DNA from: Sulfuricurvum sp.
Lineage (GTDB): Bacteria; Campylobacterota; Campylobacteria; Campylobacterales; Sulfurimonadaceae
Direction of reading: 5' to 3'
Assembly (NCBI GenBank): GCA_020721585.1
Contig: DYMK01000001.1
Coordinates: 310,001-374,000, forward strand
Length of the DNA stretch: 64,000 nt
Shown in pieces: positions 36,040 to 46,373 of the stretch. Below the pieces are notes generated by a model that saw only the letters and a program-made list of their open reading frames with translations, was not told where the DNA came from and made no database searches. Each line of letters starts with the position of its first letter. Within the stretch, counting starts at the first letter, position 1. The position numbers and the translations under genes were made by a program.

Positions 36040-36258
36040 TTAGCTTCCCTTATGTACCACTTGCTCTAACTTTAACCGTTCTGCAATCCATAGTTTGTCA
36101 TCAATTCTAGCAATAAGGGCAAAACGGTTTTCGGTATCACTTTTTGCCCTTATCTCTAACGCATTGGCATCTTGCCACACCAATTGAGCTTCATCAAAAT
36201 TAATACCATGTTTGACCAAATTGGAAGCACTTTTATCAGGATCGTATTCAAATCTCAT
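36040..36258 (-). pseudogene. truncated BrnT-type toxin gene
   Basis: The first 55 residues look like a BrnT ribonuclease toxin: MRFEYDPDKSASNLVKHGINFDEAQLVW followed by a segment around NRFALIARIDDKLWIA. After LWIA the usual strand with the Arg-rich end (IRIISARRA type) is missing and is replaced by unrelated residues ERLKLEQVV before a stop at 72 codons, where normal BrnT has about 90. No BrnA antitoxin gene follows; a REP-like element begins 10 bases later. It is probably an inactive remnant. Confidence 0.6.
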
Positions 36259-36370
36259 TACAGCACTTTACTTTTATTTAGTAAAAACAATATCTTTTTT
36301 ATACTTTTGTATCAATAAAGTGGATATCCCAGCTGTATTACGGCTAAATTATGGACGTGAGAGAAATTGA

Positions 36371-36391
36371 ATTCCCGATCAAGTCGGGAAT
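36371..36391. repeat. REP-like single hairpin after nuoN
   Basis: ATTCCCGA (36371-36378) and TCGGGAAT (36384-36391) form a perfect eight-base stem with loop TCAAG. It lies 28 bases beyond the nuoN stop in the direction of transcription. No T-run follows, so termination would have to be factor-dependent. The arm begins ATTCCCG like the first arm at 62774. The remainder of 36259-36418 shows nothing else. Confidence 0.6.
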
Positions 36392-36418
36392 GAATTAGAG
36401 GATAGGGATAAAAAGAGT

Positions 36419-37924
36419 TTAATAACCGCTGTTATAGACAAACAACGTAATGATGTTAAGAAGAGGATTGATTGCAACCACTGCAAAAATCGTTCCCACC
36501 GCGGCAATACCAATAATGGTTTTAAGCGAAAGTGAGGCATTGAGTAAAATCTCTTGACCATACCCTTTGACCGGATCTTTCATAAACATAAAGACAATAA
36601 GTTTCAAATAATAGTAGGCGGAGATAGCGGAGTTTAACGCCATAATCAACGCCAATCCCAAATAATGGGCGCTCACCGCCGAACCAATGATGTACAATTT
36701 ACCCCAAAAGAGGGCGAAAGGGGGAATTCCTGTCAAAGAGAGCATAAACAATCCCATTACTACCGCTGCCATAGGCATAGTACGAATCATACCCGAAAAT
36801 TTTTCATACGGATGATCGGTATTTTGCCCTGGGAGAAGATTTTTTTGGCGATTCACCCACAACATGGAAAACGCTCCCAAGTTGGTAAAGCTAAACAATG
36901 CCCAGTAAAGGAACAACGCGCTATTGGATTGGGTCGTTCCAATCAAAATAGCTGCCATGACAAATCCCGCATGGGAAATGGAGCTGTACGCCAACATTCG
37001 CTTCACATCGGTTTGTACCAATGCCCAAATATTAGCAGCAGTCATGGTCACGACCACGATAACATACAAGACTACTTGAAGCCAAACGACACCCGTATGT
37101 ACCAAAAATTCAAACAGACGCATCGCCACAATAAAGCCGGCGATTTTAGGGACGATGGACATATATCCCGCCAACGCAGCGGATGATCCTTCGTACACAT
37201 CCGGTGTCCACGTATGGAAGGGAACCATAGAGATTTTAAATCCAATCGCCGCCAATAAGAAAAGAACCGCAAGGAGGACAAATCCAATATTGGCATAGCC
37301 ACTGCCTACCAAATGCATCGCAATTTCATGAATCTCTACCGATCCCGTAAGGGCATAAAAAATCATCGAACCAAAAGCAAAAAAGCCCGCGGCTAATGCA
37401 CCCATGGTAAAATATTTGATCGCTGCTTCAAACGATTTAGAACGATTATGCAAAGCAATCAAGGTGTACAGTGCCAAGGATGCTGTCTCCAAACCAACGA
37501 AGATCAGGATCAAATTGTCCGTAGCAACCATAAATTGGAACCCTGCGATCATAAACAAGAAAAGGGCAAAATACTCAGGGTAATCGTATTCATGGAACCG
37601 TTTAGAGGTCAATGCCAAAGGGATAAAGAGCATAGAGACCGCAACAATGATAATTTGAGAGAGGATCGAAAGACCATCCATCAACATCATATTAAACATC
37701 CCAACAACTGTGCCACTGTGGAGAAAAATATTCCCAAAATCAATCAACGCACCCAAATCAAGCAACAAAAAGAGCAAGCTGATCATGACGTACAATGACT
37801 TATGAAGCCCCTCTTTAAAGAGATCAATGGATAAGATAGCCAATGCCCCCACAACTGCGATAAGCATGGGTGCCATGGTCGTTACATTTAAAGACGCTAA
37901 CGAAATAGAAAGTTGCCCTAACAT
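36419..37924 (-). CDS. nuoN: NADH-quinone oxidoreductase subunit N
   Basis: This 501-residue membrane protein is one of three antiporter-like proton-pumping subunits of complex I. It has about 14 helices, the Mrp-type motif [21 protein letters not shown] and [17 protein letters not shown], which contains the conserved Lys/His/Pro part. It is the last gene of the nuo operon, starting at the last base of the nuoM gene. Confidence 0.93.
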   Translation of the reverse strand: MLGQLSISLASLNVTTMAPMLIAVVGALAILSIDLFKEGLHKSLYVMISLLFLLLDLGALIDFGNIFLHSGTVVGMFNMMLMDGLSILSQIIIVAVSMLFIPLALTSKRFHEYDYPEYFALFLFMIAGFQFMVATDNLILIFVGLETASLALYTLIALHNRSKSFEAAIKYFTMGALAAGFFAFGSMIFYALTGSVEIHEIAMHLVGSGYANIGFVLLAVLFLLAAIGFKISMVPFHTWTPDVYEGSSAALAGYMSIVPKIAGFIVAMRLFEFLVHTGVVWLQVVLYVIVVVTMTAANIWALVQTDVKRMLAYSSISHAGFVMAAILIGTTQSNSALFLYWALFSFTNLGAFSMLWVNRQKNLLPGQNTDHPYEKFSGMIRTMPMAAVVMGLFMLSLTGIPPFALFWGKLYIIGSAVSAHYLGLALIMALNSAISAYYYLKLIVFMFMKDPVKGYGQEILLNASLSLKTIIGIAAVGTIFAVVAINPLLNIITLFVYNSGY

Positions 37925-39453
37925 TAGTGTGCCTCCTGCGTTGAATGGGTAAGATCAGGAATACGTTCTTTGGCTTCCACGGTTTGCGCTTTATCGTGCA
38001 TCAATTGAACCACCGCTTTGACACTGTTATTAATCGGTTCCAAAACAGGTTTGGGATAGACACCCAACCAAATAGCGACAATGACCAAGGGGACAAGCCC
38101 TAGCAATTCAGTCCCATTTACATCTTTTAGGGTACGGTTTTCCTCTTTGGTCACATTACCAAAAAATGCTTTTTTATACGCACTAAGCATATAAATCGCC
38201 CCAACGATAATCGCCGTTCCTGCGACCAAGGTATACGCGTGTGATTGTTTGTAAAACCCTAATAAGCTTAAAAATTCACCCACAAAATTGATGGTCAATG
38301 GCAATCCTACTGATGCCATCATCATAATTCCAAAAATGGTTGCATAACGGGGCATAACCGACGCAAGTCCCCCAAATTCAGACATCATTTTGGTATGGCG
38401 ACGATCATAAATAACCCCCACCAACAAGAACAGCGCACCTGAAACAACCCCATGGGCAATCATCAAAAAAACTGAACCTGAAATTCCCTCAACATTTAAC
38501 GAAAAGGTTCCCAAGACGATAACCCCCATATGAGAGACCGAACTGTACGCGACCACTTGTTTAATATCCTCTTGCGCATACGCAACCATTGCCGTATATA
38601 CGATCATAATAATCGCCAAAATAGCGATGGGGAACATAAAGGCGACGGACGCATCGGGGAACAACGGTAAAGAGAAACGGACAAAAGCGTACGTCCCCAT
38701 TTTGAGTAATACCGCTGCCAAGATCACCGAACCGATGGTAGGTGCTTGACCGTGCGCGTACGGAAGCCATGTGTGGAAAGGGAACATTGGTACTTTGATC
38801 GCAAAGCCCAAGAAAAAGGCGGCGAATAGCCACAGTTGATATTCCAATGGTAATTGTAAACGGTACCACTCCAGTAATGAGAAACTCCATGAACCTGTTG
38901 CCATATGGTACAAATAAGCCATATACAACATCCCCACCAACATCACTAATGAACCTGTAAAGGTATAGAGGAAGAATTTAATGGAGGCATAAATACGAAG
39001 CGGTCCGCCCCACGCGCCGATGATATACAACATAGGCACCAAGGACAATTCCCAAAAGACATAGAAAAGGATCGCATCAAGAGAGGCAAAAACCCCTACC
39101 ATGGTCATCTCTAAGAAAAGCAACGTAATGATCAAATCTTTGATACGGCGTTTTTCGGTCAAAGAGGCAATCCCAATAAGGGTAAAAAAGGTCGATAGGA
39201 TGATGATAAACAATGAAATACCATCAACCCCAACCAAATAACTAATCCCAAATGCCGAAATAAGCGGTGCCATCTCCATAAATTGCATCCCCCCAAGAGG
39301 GTTATACCACTGCCACAATACCAAAGAGAGGACAAATTCAATCGCCGCAACAGTAATCCCATAAGCGCGTGCACTGTCCTTATGAATCACAAACCCAAGC
39401 ATTGCTGCCAATGCTGGGAAGAAAATTAAAATTGATAAAATATGTTCTTGCAT
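37924..39453 (-). CDS. nuoM: NADH-quinone oxidoreductase subunit M
   Basis: This 509-residue antiporter-like subunit has about 14 helices, the conserved Glu in [18 protein letters not shown], and [20 protein letters not shown] with the key Lys. I use the ATG at 39453 (MQEHILSIL), which has AAGGAG before it; the longer frame from 39519 would run into nuoL. Translated just before nuoN. Confidence 0.93.
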   Translation of the reverse strand: MQEHILSILIFFPALAAMLGFVIHKDSARAYGITVAAIEFVLSLVLWQWYNPLGGMQFMEMAPLISAFGISYLVGVDGISLFIIILSTFFTLIGIASLTEKRRIKDLIITLLFLEMTMVGVFASLDAILFYVFWELSLVPMLYIIGAWGGPLRIYASIKFFLYTFTGSLVMLVGMLYMAYLYHMATGSWSFSLLEWYRLQLPLEYQLWLFAAFFLGFAIKVPMFPFHTWLPYAHGQAPTIGSVILAAVLLKMGTYAFVRFSLPLFPDASVAFMFPIAILAIIMIVYTAMVAYAQEDIKQVVAYSSVSHMGVIVLGTFSLNVEGISGSVFLMIAHGVVSGALFLLVGVIYDRRHTKMMSEFGGLASVMPRYATIFGIMMMASVGLPLTINFVGEFLSLLGFYKQSHAYTLVAGTAIIVGAIYMLSAYKKAFFGNVTKEENRTLKDVNGTELLGLVPLVIVAIWLGVYPKPVLEPINNSVKAVVQLMHDKAQTVEAKERIPDLTHSTQEAH

Positions 39454-39463
39454 CAAAGTCTCC

Positions 39464-41356
39464 TTACATTGCGTGCAGGTTAACTGCATTATTATAAGCC
39501 ACAGTAAACGCCACAGCAAGGACCAATAAAACCACTACACCAACGACCATCCAACGAAGCATGCTAGAGAGATTCCCATTTTGCATGGTGTGTGTGCTTT
39601 CACCTGTTTGATAGATAAGATTCGCAATCCCATCAACCATTGCATCCACAATTTTAAGATCAATTTGCTTCCATGCAATTTTAGAAAGTTGCAAGTAGGG
39701 TTTTGAAAAAATTTCATCATAAATTTTTGGGATGTAATATTGGTTAAACAACAGTTGATAGAAGAATCCTGATTCCACTTTGAGATCAACTTTTACCGCT
39801 TTAGCGTATTTTTTGTACGCATACGCAATGGCAGCAATAACCAATGCTTGCGTACCAATAATCATAATCCACAAGGTCATATGATTATGGATATGGTACT
39901 GCGCGGCTGGCAAGAGTTCACTCACCATAAGATAATACGGTGTTTTAAACATCATACCCGCAACCACCGCAAGAATAGCCAAAGGTGCCATAGCGTACAA
40001 CATAAAAGTATACGCTTCGTGTGGATGAATTCCATGCTCTAAATGTCGCTCATCTCCGTGGAAAATCAACGCAACCAAACGGAACGAATAAAATGCGGTC
40101 ATCCCTGCTGTGGCTAACAATACCCCATAGAGAACGTAGTGTTGTTCAACAAACGCCACTTCCAAAATCAAATCTTTGGAGAAAAATCCAGCCAGTGGAT
40201 AGATACCTGCCAAAGCAACCGAAGCCAACGTCATAAAAATCCATGTTACTTTCATCGATTTTTTCAAGCCACCCATTTTAAACGGATCAAGTTCATCGTG
40301 CATCGCGTGCATAACGTTACCTGCACCCAAGAAGAGCAACGCTTTGAAAAAGGCGTGTGCCATAAGGTGGAAAAGGGCTACCCAATACGCGCCCAAACCA
40401 GCTGCGACAAACATATAGCCCAATTGGGAAAGGGTCGAATACGCAATAATCCGTTTCATATCACGATTGACCAATGCCATGGTGGCAGCAAACATCGCCA
40501 CAAATGCCCCAAGGGTCGCAATCGCCGTCCCCACTTCGGGAATCAATGTGTAAATCGGGTTAGAGCGTACCACAAGGTAAACCCCAGCGGTAACCATCGT
40601 TGCTGCGTGAATCAACGCGGATACGGGAGTTGGTCCTTCCATCGCATCGGCAAGCCATGTGTGTAAAGGAAATTGCGCTGATTTACCCATCGCCCCAATA
40701 AAGAGGAAAATACCAATACCGGTCGTCACCGCCAAAGGAAGGGTTCCAATATGGGCAAATACCACATCGTATTGAAGCGAACCAAGATTCCAATAGATCA
40801 TAAAGATACCAATGAGCATTGCCAAGTCGGCAATACGGTTCATAATAAAGGCTTCATTGGCTGCCCATGTAGCAGATTCCTTATGGTACCAAAAACCAAT
40901 AAGGAGCCATGAACAAAGACCTACCCCTTCCCATCCGATAAACAGACCCAAGAAATTATCACTCATAACCAGAACCATCATCGAAAACACGAAGGCAGAA
41001 AGATAGGAGAAAAAGCGGTTAAACCCTTTGTCGTGACTCATGTACCCAATGGAATAGACATGAACCACCGTAGAAACAACGCTCACGACCATCATCATCG
41101 TGACACTCACTTGATCGACCACAAAACCAAAAGGGATATAAAGATCACCCGTTGCAATCCATGTCATCATCTCAACATGAACGATGTGACCGTTCATGAC
41201 GTGACCAAGGAGCAATGCACTACTGACAAACGAGGCAAACAACAATCCTGAAGCAACAAGACCCGTGATGAGGGTCTTAGGGCTTGCTCCAAACAGCGCT
41301 GCAAACAGTGAACCCACTAGGGGAGCAAACAATGCAATGTATAAATAAATTTCCAT
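39464..41356 (-). CDS. nuoL: NADH-quinone oxidoreductase subunit L
   Basis: This 630-residue antiporter-like subunit carries the distal proton channel and the long lateral helix at its C-terminus. Motifs include FIGWEGVGLCSWLLIGFWY with the conserved Glu, AQFPLHTWLADAMEGPTPVSA, and YAIAPEA-like loops. The length is slightly greater than usual because of the C-terminal part. nuoK ends six bases before its start. Confidence 0.94.
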   Translation of the reverse strand: MEIYLYIALFAPLVGSLFAALFGASPKTLITGLVASGLLFASFVSSALLLGHVMNGHIVHVEMMTWIATGDLYIPFGFVVDQVSVTMMMVVSVVSTVVHVYSIGYMSHDKGFNRFFSYLSAFVFSMMVLVMSDNFLGLFIGWEGVGLCSWLLIGFWYHKESATWAANEAFIMNRIADLAMLIGIFMIYWNLGSLQYDVVFAHIGTLPLAVTTGIGIFLFIGAMGKSAQFPLHTWLADAMEGPTPVSALIHAATMVTAGVYLVVRSNPIYTLIPEVGTAIATLGAFVAMFAATMALVNRDMKRIIAYSTLSQLGYMFVAAGLGAYWVALFHLMAHAFFKALLFLGAGNVMHAMHDELDPFKMGGLKKSMKVTWIFMTLASVALAGIYPLAGFFSKDLILEVAFVEQHYVLYGVLLATAGMTAFYSFRLVALIFHGDERHLEHGIHPHEAYTFMLYAMAPLAILAVVAGMMFKTPYYLMVSELLPAAQYHIHNHMTLWIMIIGTQALVIAAIAYAYKKYAKAVKVDLKVESGFFYQLLFNQYYIPKIYDEIFSKPYLQLSKIAWKQIDLKIVDAMVDGIANLIYQTGESTHTMQNGNLSSMLRWMVVGVVVLLVLAVAFTVAYNNAVNLHAM

Positions 41357-41362
41357 TCTGTC

Positions 41363-41668
41363 CTATCCTCTCATCGATGTCATCTGATCAAGATCAATGT
41401 TACCTGTACGTTTGTACCAAATAACCAAAAGACCCAATCCTACCGCAACTTCAGATGCTGCAATTGCAATAATAAAGAACGCAAACATTTGCCCCGTATA
41501 ATCGCCCCGATAATGGGAAATTGCTGCCATACCGATATTAACAGAATTCAATAAAATTTCCGTAGCAAAAAACAGCATCAGCATATTTTTACGACGCATT
41601 ACCCCAACCAAGCCGATCGAAAATAAGATGGTCGAAAGAACCAAATAGTGTGTGAGTGTAATTTCCAT
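41363..41668 (-). CDS. nuoK: NADH-quinone oxidoreductase subunit K
   Basis: This 101-residue subunit has three membrane helices with the two conserved buried Glu residues, in FFATEILLNSVNI and AIAASEVAVGLGL. They lie on the proton path of complex I. Length is exact for the family. The start overlaps the stop of nuoJ by one base. Confidence 0.95.
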   Translation of the reverse strand: MEITLTHYLVLSTILFSIGLVGVMRRKNMLMLFFATEILLNSVNIGMAAISHYRGDYTGQMFAFFIIAIAASEVAVGLGLLVIWYKRTGNIDLDQMTSMRG

Positions 41669-42255
41669 CAGTGTCCCTCCTCTTGCGTTTCATACTCAGA
41701 TGATAGATCCATTAAGGCAATCTCATCTTCATCCATAAGGGTTAATGAGGTATCCATTTTTTTCCCTGCCAATACGATTCCCGCGACCATAGCGACCAAC
41801 AACATCACCGCTGCAAGTTCAAAAGGGACCAAATATTTGGTAAACAACACCATTCCGATGGCTTGCGTATTTCCGACACTGGTATCAATGGGATACGCAC
41901 CCTCTGTTGCAGTCATTCCAACAATAGGGGCTACGACAATAGCCAAAACCAAAACCGCTGCTATCCCCCCTAAAACCACCACTAATGCAGGGTTGGCACG
42001 TTTTTCAACAATGGTACGCGTACTGTCAAAAAACATCATCCCAAAGGCATACAGCGCCATTACTGCACCGGTGTAGACGATAATTTGGATAGCTCCCAAA
42101 AAGTCGGCTCCCAAAATAAAGAAAAAAGCCGAAATAAAAATCATCCCTGCCGCCATTGAGGTGAGGGCGTACAATGCTTGAGAGGACATCACCGTAATTG
42201 TAAACATAACGATGGTGAGTATCGCAAACAAATAAAAAGCAATTGCTTCAAACAT
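41668..42255 (-). CDS. nuoJ: NADH-quinone oxidoreductase subunit J
   Basis: This 195-residue subunit has five membrane helices; the third shows the conserved GAVMALYAFGMMF region near the interface that couples quinone reduction to pumping. The acidic, His-containing C-terminal tail (SSEYETQEEGH) is typical of this phylum. It overlaps nuoK by one base. Confidence 0.93.
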   Translation of the reverse strand: MFEAIAFYLFAILTIVMFTITVMSSQALYALTSMAAGMIFISAFFFILGADFLGAIQIIVYTGAVMALYAFGMMFFDSTRTIVEKRANPALVVVLGGIAAVLVLAIVVAPIVGMTATEGAYPIDTSVGNTQAIGMVLFTKYLVPFELAAVMLLVAMVAGIVLAGKKMDTSLTLMDEDEIALMDLSSEYETQEEGH

Positions 42256-42264
42256 ACAGTCTCC

Positions 42265-42879
42265 TTAATACGCTAGAGGCGTTTTTTTAACGCTCTCATT
42301 AGGGGTAATTGAACCAAAGCCCGGATATTCGGCTTGCTGACCTGAAGTTAAAAGATCCAGTGGTGTTAGCATATCGTCTTTGATCACGAAATGGGCGCGT
42401 TGCTCTGAACCATTTTCGTACCGTTGACCATGAACAATTGCCAATTCCGGACACACTTCAGCGCAATAGCCACAGAAGATACAACGACCAAGGTTGATAC
42501 TGTATTCAGTGACCTCTTTACGGCTATTTTCATCAATTTTGGTATCCATACGGATACAATCAGAGATACAAATTTTTTCGCACAATCCACATCCGATACA
42601 CCGCTCATACCCTGATTCCCACAAACGCAAAAGTTTGTGAACCGCACGGTAGCGTGGGCCGATGGGAAGTTTCTCTTTGGGGTATTGAACCGTATGAATA
42701 TCAAATTTAATCATCTCCCGTAATACAACCCATAAACCAACAAACAACTCACCCTTAAAGGTGCGTTTGATCACCCGTTTAAACTTATCCCACCCTTGAG
42801 TCGGATACTCTTCAATATCGACATAATAGTACGTGCTGTTGCTACTTACGTTACGATCATTTAATGGCTCACTATGCAT
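42265..42879 (-). CDS. nuoI: NADH-quinone oxidoreductase subunit I
   Basis: This 204-residue subunit carries clusters N6a and N6b: CIGCGLCEKICISDCI and CIFCGYCAEVCPE. It passes electrons from NuoG to NuoB. I start at 42879 (MHSEPLND), with AAAGGGGGG upstream and a position just after the nuoH stop; the longer open frame from 42966 overlaps nuoH and is unlikely to be used. Confidence 0.94.
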   Translation of the reverse strand: MHSEPLNDRNVSSNSTYYYVDIEEYPTQGWDKFKRVIKRTFKGELFVGLWVVLREMIKFDIHTVQYPKEKLPIGPRYRAVHKLLRLWESGYERCIGCGLCEKICISDCIRMDTKIDENSRKEVTEYSINLGRCIFCGYCAEVCPELAIVHGQRYENGSEQRAHFVIKDDMLTPLDLLTSGQQAEYPGFGSITPNESVKKTPLAY

Positions 42880-42890
42880 CCATCCCCCCT

Positions 42891-43880
42891 TTAAAACATC
42901 ATTACAAAACCGGTGATCACAACATTGATCACGGCCAGTGGCATTAACACTTTCCAGCACAACCACATCAATTGGTCAGGTCGTACATCCGGCCAAGCAG
43001 CGCGAGTCCAGAGAAAAAAGAAAAAGAAAAATGCTACTTTGAGAAGTAATCCCAACACCCCTAAGCCAGTTCCATCACCATAACCACCCAAGAAAATGAT
43101 GGCGATAACAAACGAAATAAAGAACATATTGGCATACTCACCGATGAAGAACAATCCCCATCGCATTCCCGAATACTCCGTTCCAAAACCATCAATAATC
43201 TCATGGTCATTGGCAATCAAGTGAAAAGGGGTACGACCTGTCTCTGCAAACGCGGCAATCCAAAACAACACAAACGCAACCGGTTGTGACCAAACGATCC
43301 AACTACCGATTCCCCCTGCTTGATAATTATTAATATCAATAAGGGACAACGATCCCACCATCATCAAGGGTGCCAACAACGACAATCCACTCACGACTTC
43401 GTAGGAGATAAAGACCGCTGCGCTTCGTGCTGCTGAGATCAATGAGAATTTATTTGCCGATGCCATACCGCCCAAAAGAGGACCATACAATCCAATCGCC
43501 ATTACCCCAAGGATATAAAGAATTCCAATATTAATATCAGCAACAATAGGATGGACGGTATACCCAAAGACGGTAAATTCAGGCCAAAAAGGGATGGCAG
43601 CGGCTGCCATAAACGCAGTAGCTGCGGTAATCACCGGTGCAATTTTAAAAATCGGTTTTACAACATTTTGGGGGATAATATCTTCCTTAGTAAAAAGTTT
43701 AATCCCATCTGCGGCTACTTGAAGCAACCCAAAAGGGCCTACGTGCATAGGTCCCAAACGGCGTTGCATAAACGCCAATACTTTTCGCTCAAGATACGTA
43801 CCAAACCCAGCAAGTGCTGAGAACACCAACAAGATGACCACAATTTTAACAATTGTCTCAACAATAAATGCGATATCCAT
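42891..43880 (-). CDS. nuoH: NADH-quinone oxidoreductase subunit H
   Basis: This 329-residue subunit has eight membrane helices and forms part of the quinone chamber. Conserved segments are LERKVLAFMQRRLGPMHVGPFGLLQ, given here by its core RRLGPMHVGPFGLLQ, and AETGRTPFHL and TRAAWPDVRPDQLM. The spacing to nuoG is three bases. Confidence 0.95.
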   Translation of the reverse strand: MDIAFIVETIVKIVVILLVFSALAGFGTYLERKVLAFMQRRLGPMHVGPFGLLQVAADGIKLFTKEDIIPQNVVKPIFKIAPVITAATAFMAAAAIPFWPEFTVFGYTVHPIVADINIGILYILGVMAIGLYGPLLGGMASANKFSLISAARSAAVFISYEVVSGLSLLAPLMMVGSLSLIDINNYQAGGIGSWIVWSQPVAFVLFWIAAFAETGRTPFHLIANDHEIIDGFGTEYSGMRWGLFFIGEYANMFFISFVIAIIFLGGYGDGTGLGVLGLLLKVAFFFFFFLWTRAAWPDVRPDQLMWLCWKVLMPLAVINVVITGFVMMF

Positions 43881-43883
43881 GTT

Positions 43884-46370
43884 CTACACCTTTTCAATGG
43901 TTACATTGCTAAAGCGGTAGTCGCCCAACACTGCACCGGAGTTAATTTTCAGATCAAACGTAGGGAGATACCCTATCTCTCCCTTAATTTTTGAATCATT
44001 AATAACGGGAACAACCACCTCACCTTTGGTAGTAGTAACACGTACGGTATCTTCACCACTAAGACCATACGCACTCATCATTTCCAATGAAACGTACAAT
44101 CCCCCCGATTCGCGCAATTGATGGGCGCGTGCGGTGAAAGGGCTAAACTGCATTACAGGGTTTGCACGGTAAATCATTGTTCCACTCATAGCACCTTTGG
44201 TATCAAAAGGTTGCACGCTTTGATCTTCACTCATCTCGATGGTGTGAGAGTCGAGAAGATACCCCCGAATCTCTTCCCCAGCATTGGTATAATAATTGGG
44301 CAAAGCATCAAATTCTAACCCTTTAAAGCCCGCATCAACGGGAAGTTGTGCCGTATACTCAATGGTCAAAGAGGCTTTTAACCCCAAAGCAGAGGCAACA
44401 TCATTGAGGGTATATCCTCCAAATGGTACGGCTGCATTGGTAGGATTTACCCGTTTATTGATACTGGTTAACGTCCCCTCTTGCTGATTGAGGGATGGCA
44501 TATCCAAATCCCCATCTCCCAATGCACTTAACGTGAAGTCACCTGAAGTATTATAACCAATCGTACGTGTCCCAACACCGCTATCTAGGTCACAAAGGAG
44601 GGCAACCCCCAAAGTATTGGCAAGGTTGGGAATCATGGTAACGCTAAACTTCGTATACTTCTCAATCAATGCTACTAAACGGGCACAATTGGCAGCATTA
44701 GGATGGGTGTACAAATCAGCACCCACCATCAAAGCGAAATTCTCTTTTTTTGCCAAATATTTGGTCAAGGTATCACTAAAGCCAGTGGGAGCATTGAGAT
44801 AGTCCAACAAACCGTTGGTGTCAACTTCTACTTCTTTGCTCACTTTTTTCTTAACGGTTTTGGTTACCGTCTCAGAAACCTCTTCTTCAAGACCCGTCTG
44901 CGCATTGACCACTTTTTTGGTCACGGTTTCAGTCACTTTTTCATCAACGGTCTCTTGAATGGTCACCGTTTTCATCGAATGGAACGTAGAGAGATAATCA
45001 CTTAGCTCTGAGGGCATCGCACTTTTATCCCCAAAAAGATCCAACACCCAATACAATGCTGCCTCTTCCATTAGTGGTGCATGGTTCACTTGCGTTACGT
45101 TTTTGGACATATCGGTGATCACCGGATCATTGATCGGATGAAAATACAATCCTGCCCCTTTGTTCATCGACAACGCATTGTTCATCGCATAACGGGCATT
45201 GGGATTATCGGTTTTTAACGCACTCCCAATAGAGACCACAAAATCAGCATTATGCACTTTTTTAAGGTCTCCCCCATACAAAGATTGCCCACTAATCGCA
45301 CCGTAATGTTTCAAAAAGTTTTTCAAGGCCAACGCTTCGTTATTCACCAAACGGTACCCAAATTTCTCTTTGAGTTTTTGAAGAATCAATGCCTCTTCAT
45401 TGGTAATGGTCGAGGTAAAGGAGATGGTATCAGCATTTTTGAATGCTTCAATCGCCGCATTAAACGCGTTTGCGTCTTTGGTCACCGAGCGATTTTCAAA
45501 ATCGTATCCATACCGTCCTGCACCGCACAATGAGACATAGTTCCATTCATTTTTTACCCGATAGATTTTGGCTTCTGGATTTTCGATCGAGGTGTGTTTA
45601 ATGTCATAACTGATCTGACACCCTGCCGAACAATGGGCGCATGTGGCGGGAATTTGCGTGTGTTCCCATGCATTGGAGGTGTATTGATAATCGCTGCTGA
45701 CCAAGGCACCCACCGGACACACTGACGTACATTCACCACAATTAGTACAATCAAGGGTATCTCCCCCATTGGGGGCAATCAGCGATTTATTGAGCTTGTT
45801 CCACATGGCATACGCATCTTTGGGCATCGACGCTTTGAACGCCGCATCCAGAGGATCACCTCCCCGTGCAACGGTAGAAAGCGCACTGTCCCCAATCATA
45901 TCTTTGCACACCGTAATACAACGCTCACACATGATACACAAGGCAGGGTCATAATGGATTAATCCCCAATTTTGGGCAGGTTTATGGGTATCTTTGATCG
46001 AGTAACTTTGCGAATCAACCCCGATTTCAAGGGTATAGTTTTGCAATTCACACTCACCCGATTGATCACATACTCCACACTCTAGGGGATGGTTCACATC
46101 ATACACTTCCATAATCGCCCGTTTTTCCGCCTCAATGGTGGGGGTGGTCGTGGAAATATTCATACCATTTTTGGCTTTTGCATTACACGCATAAACCTGT
46201 TTTCCATCTGCTTCTACCAAACAAATACGACACGCCAACGTTGGTGAACAGCGCGTTAAATAACAAATGGCAGGGATAAAAATCCCATTGGCACGAGCGG
46301 CGTTAAGGATATACTCACCTTCTTGCGTCCGTACCTCTTTACCATCTATGGTTATCGTTATTTCATTCAT
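43884..46370 (-). CDS. nuoG: NuoG-like subunit, second copy
   Basis: This 828-residue iron-sulfur subunit has an N-terminal 2Fe-2S domain (CSPTLACRICLVEADG, YACNAKAK), a His-ligated 4Fe-4S site (HPLECGVCDQSGECELQ), a two-cluster ferredoxin domain (CIMCERCITVC, CTNCGECTSVCPVGA) and a molybdopterin-like fold with the extra CAHCSAGCQ site. Residues 460-515 are a charged insertion rich in Val, Thr, Lys and Glu (ETVTKKVV, ETVTKTVKKKV) that the first copy lacks. Two nuoG genes side by side are known in some sulfur-oxidising Campylobacterota. Confidence 0.9.
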   Translation of the reverse strand: MNEITITIDGKEVRTQEGEYILNAARANGIFIPAICYLTRCSPTLACRICLVEADGKQVYACNAKAKNGMNISTTTPTIEAEKRAIMEVYDVNHPLECGVCDQSGECELQNYTLEIGVDSQSYSIKDTHKPAQNWGLIHYDPALCIMCERCITVCKDMIGDSALSTVARGGDPLDAAFKASMPKDAYAMWNKLNKSLIAPNGGDTLDCTNCGECTSVCPVGALVSSDYQYTSNAWEHTQIPATCAHCSAGCQISYDIKHTSIENPEAKIYRVKNEWNYVSLCGAGRYGYDFENRSVTKDANAFNAAIEAFKNADTISFTSTITNEEALILQKLKEKFGYRLVNNEALALKNFLKHYGAISGQSLYGGDLKKVHNADFVVSIGSALKTDNPNARYAMNNALSMNKGAGLYFHPINDPVITDMSKNVTQVNHAPLMEEAALYWVLDLFGDKSAMPSELSDYLSTFHSMKTVTIQETVDEKVTETVTKKVVNAQTGLEEEVSETVTKTVKKKVSKEVEVDTNGLLDYLNAPTGFSDTLTKYLAKKENFALMVGADLYTHPNAANCARLVALIEKYTKFSVTMIPNLANTLGVALLCDLDSGVGTRTIGYNTSGDFTLSALGDGDLDMPSLNQQEGTLTSINKRVNPTNAAVPFGGYTLNDVASALGLKASLTIEYTAQLPVDAGFKGLEFDALPNYYTNAGEEIRGYLLDSHTIEMSEDQSVQPFDTKGAMSGTMIYRANPVMQFSPFTARAHQLRESGGLYVSLEMMSAYGLSGEDTVRVTTTKGEVVVPVINDSKIKGEIGYLPTFDLKINSGAVLGDYRFSNVTIEKV

Positions 46371-46373
46371 GAG

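Noticed and set aside
36371-36391. Intrinsic terminator of the nuo operon
   Set aside because: The stem is good but no T-run follows on the minus strand, and the hairpin resembles the other REP-like elements. Kept as a repeat only.
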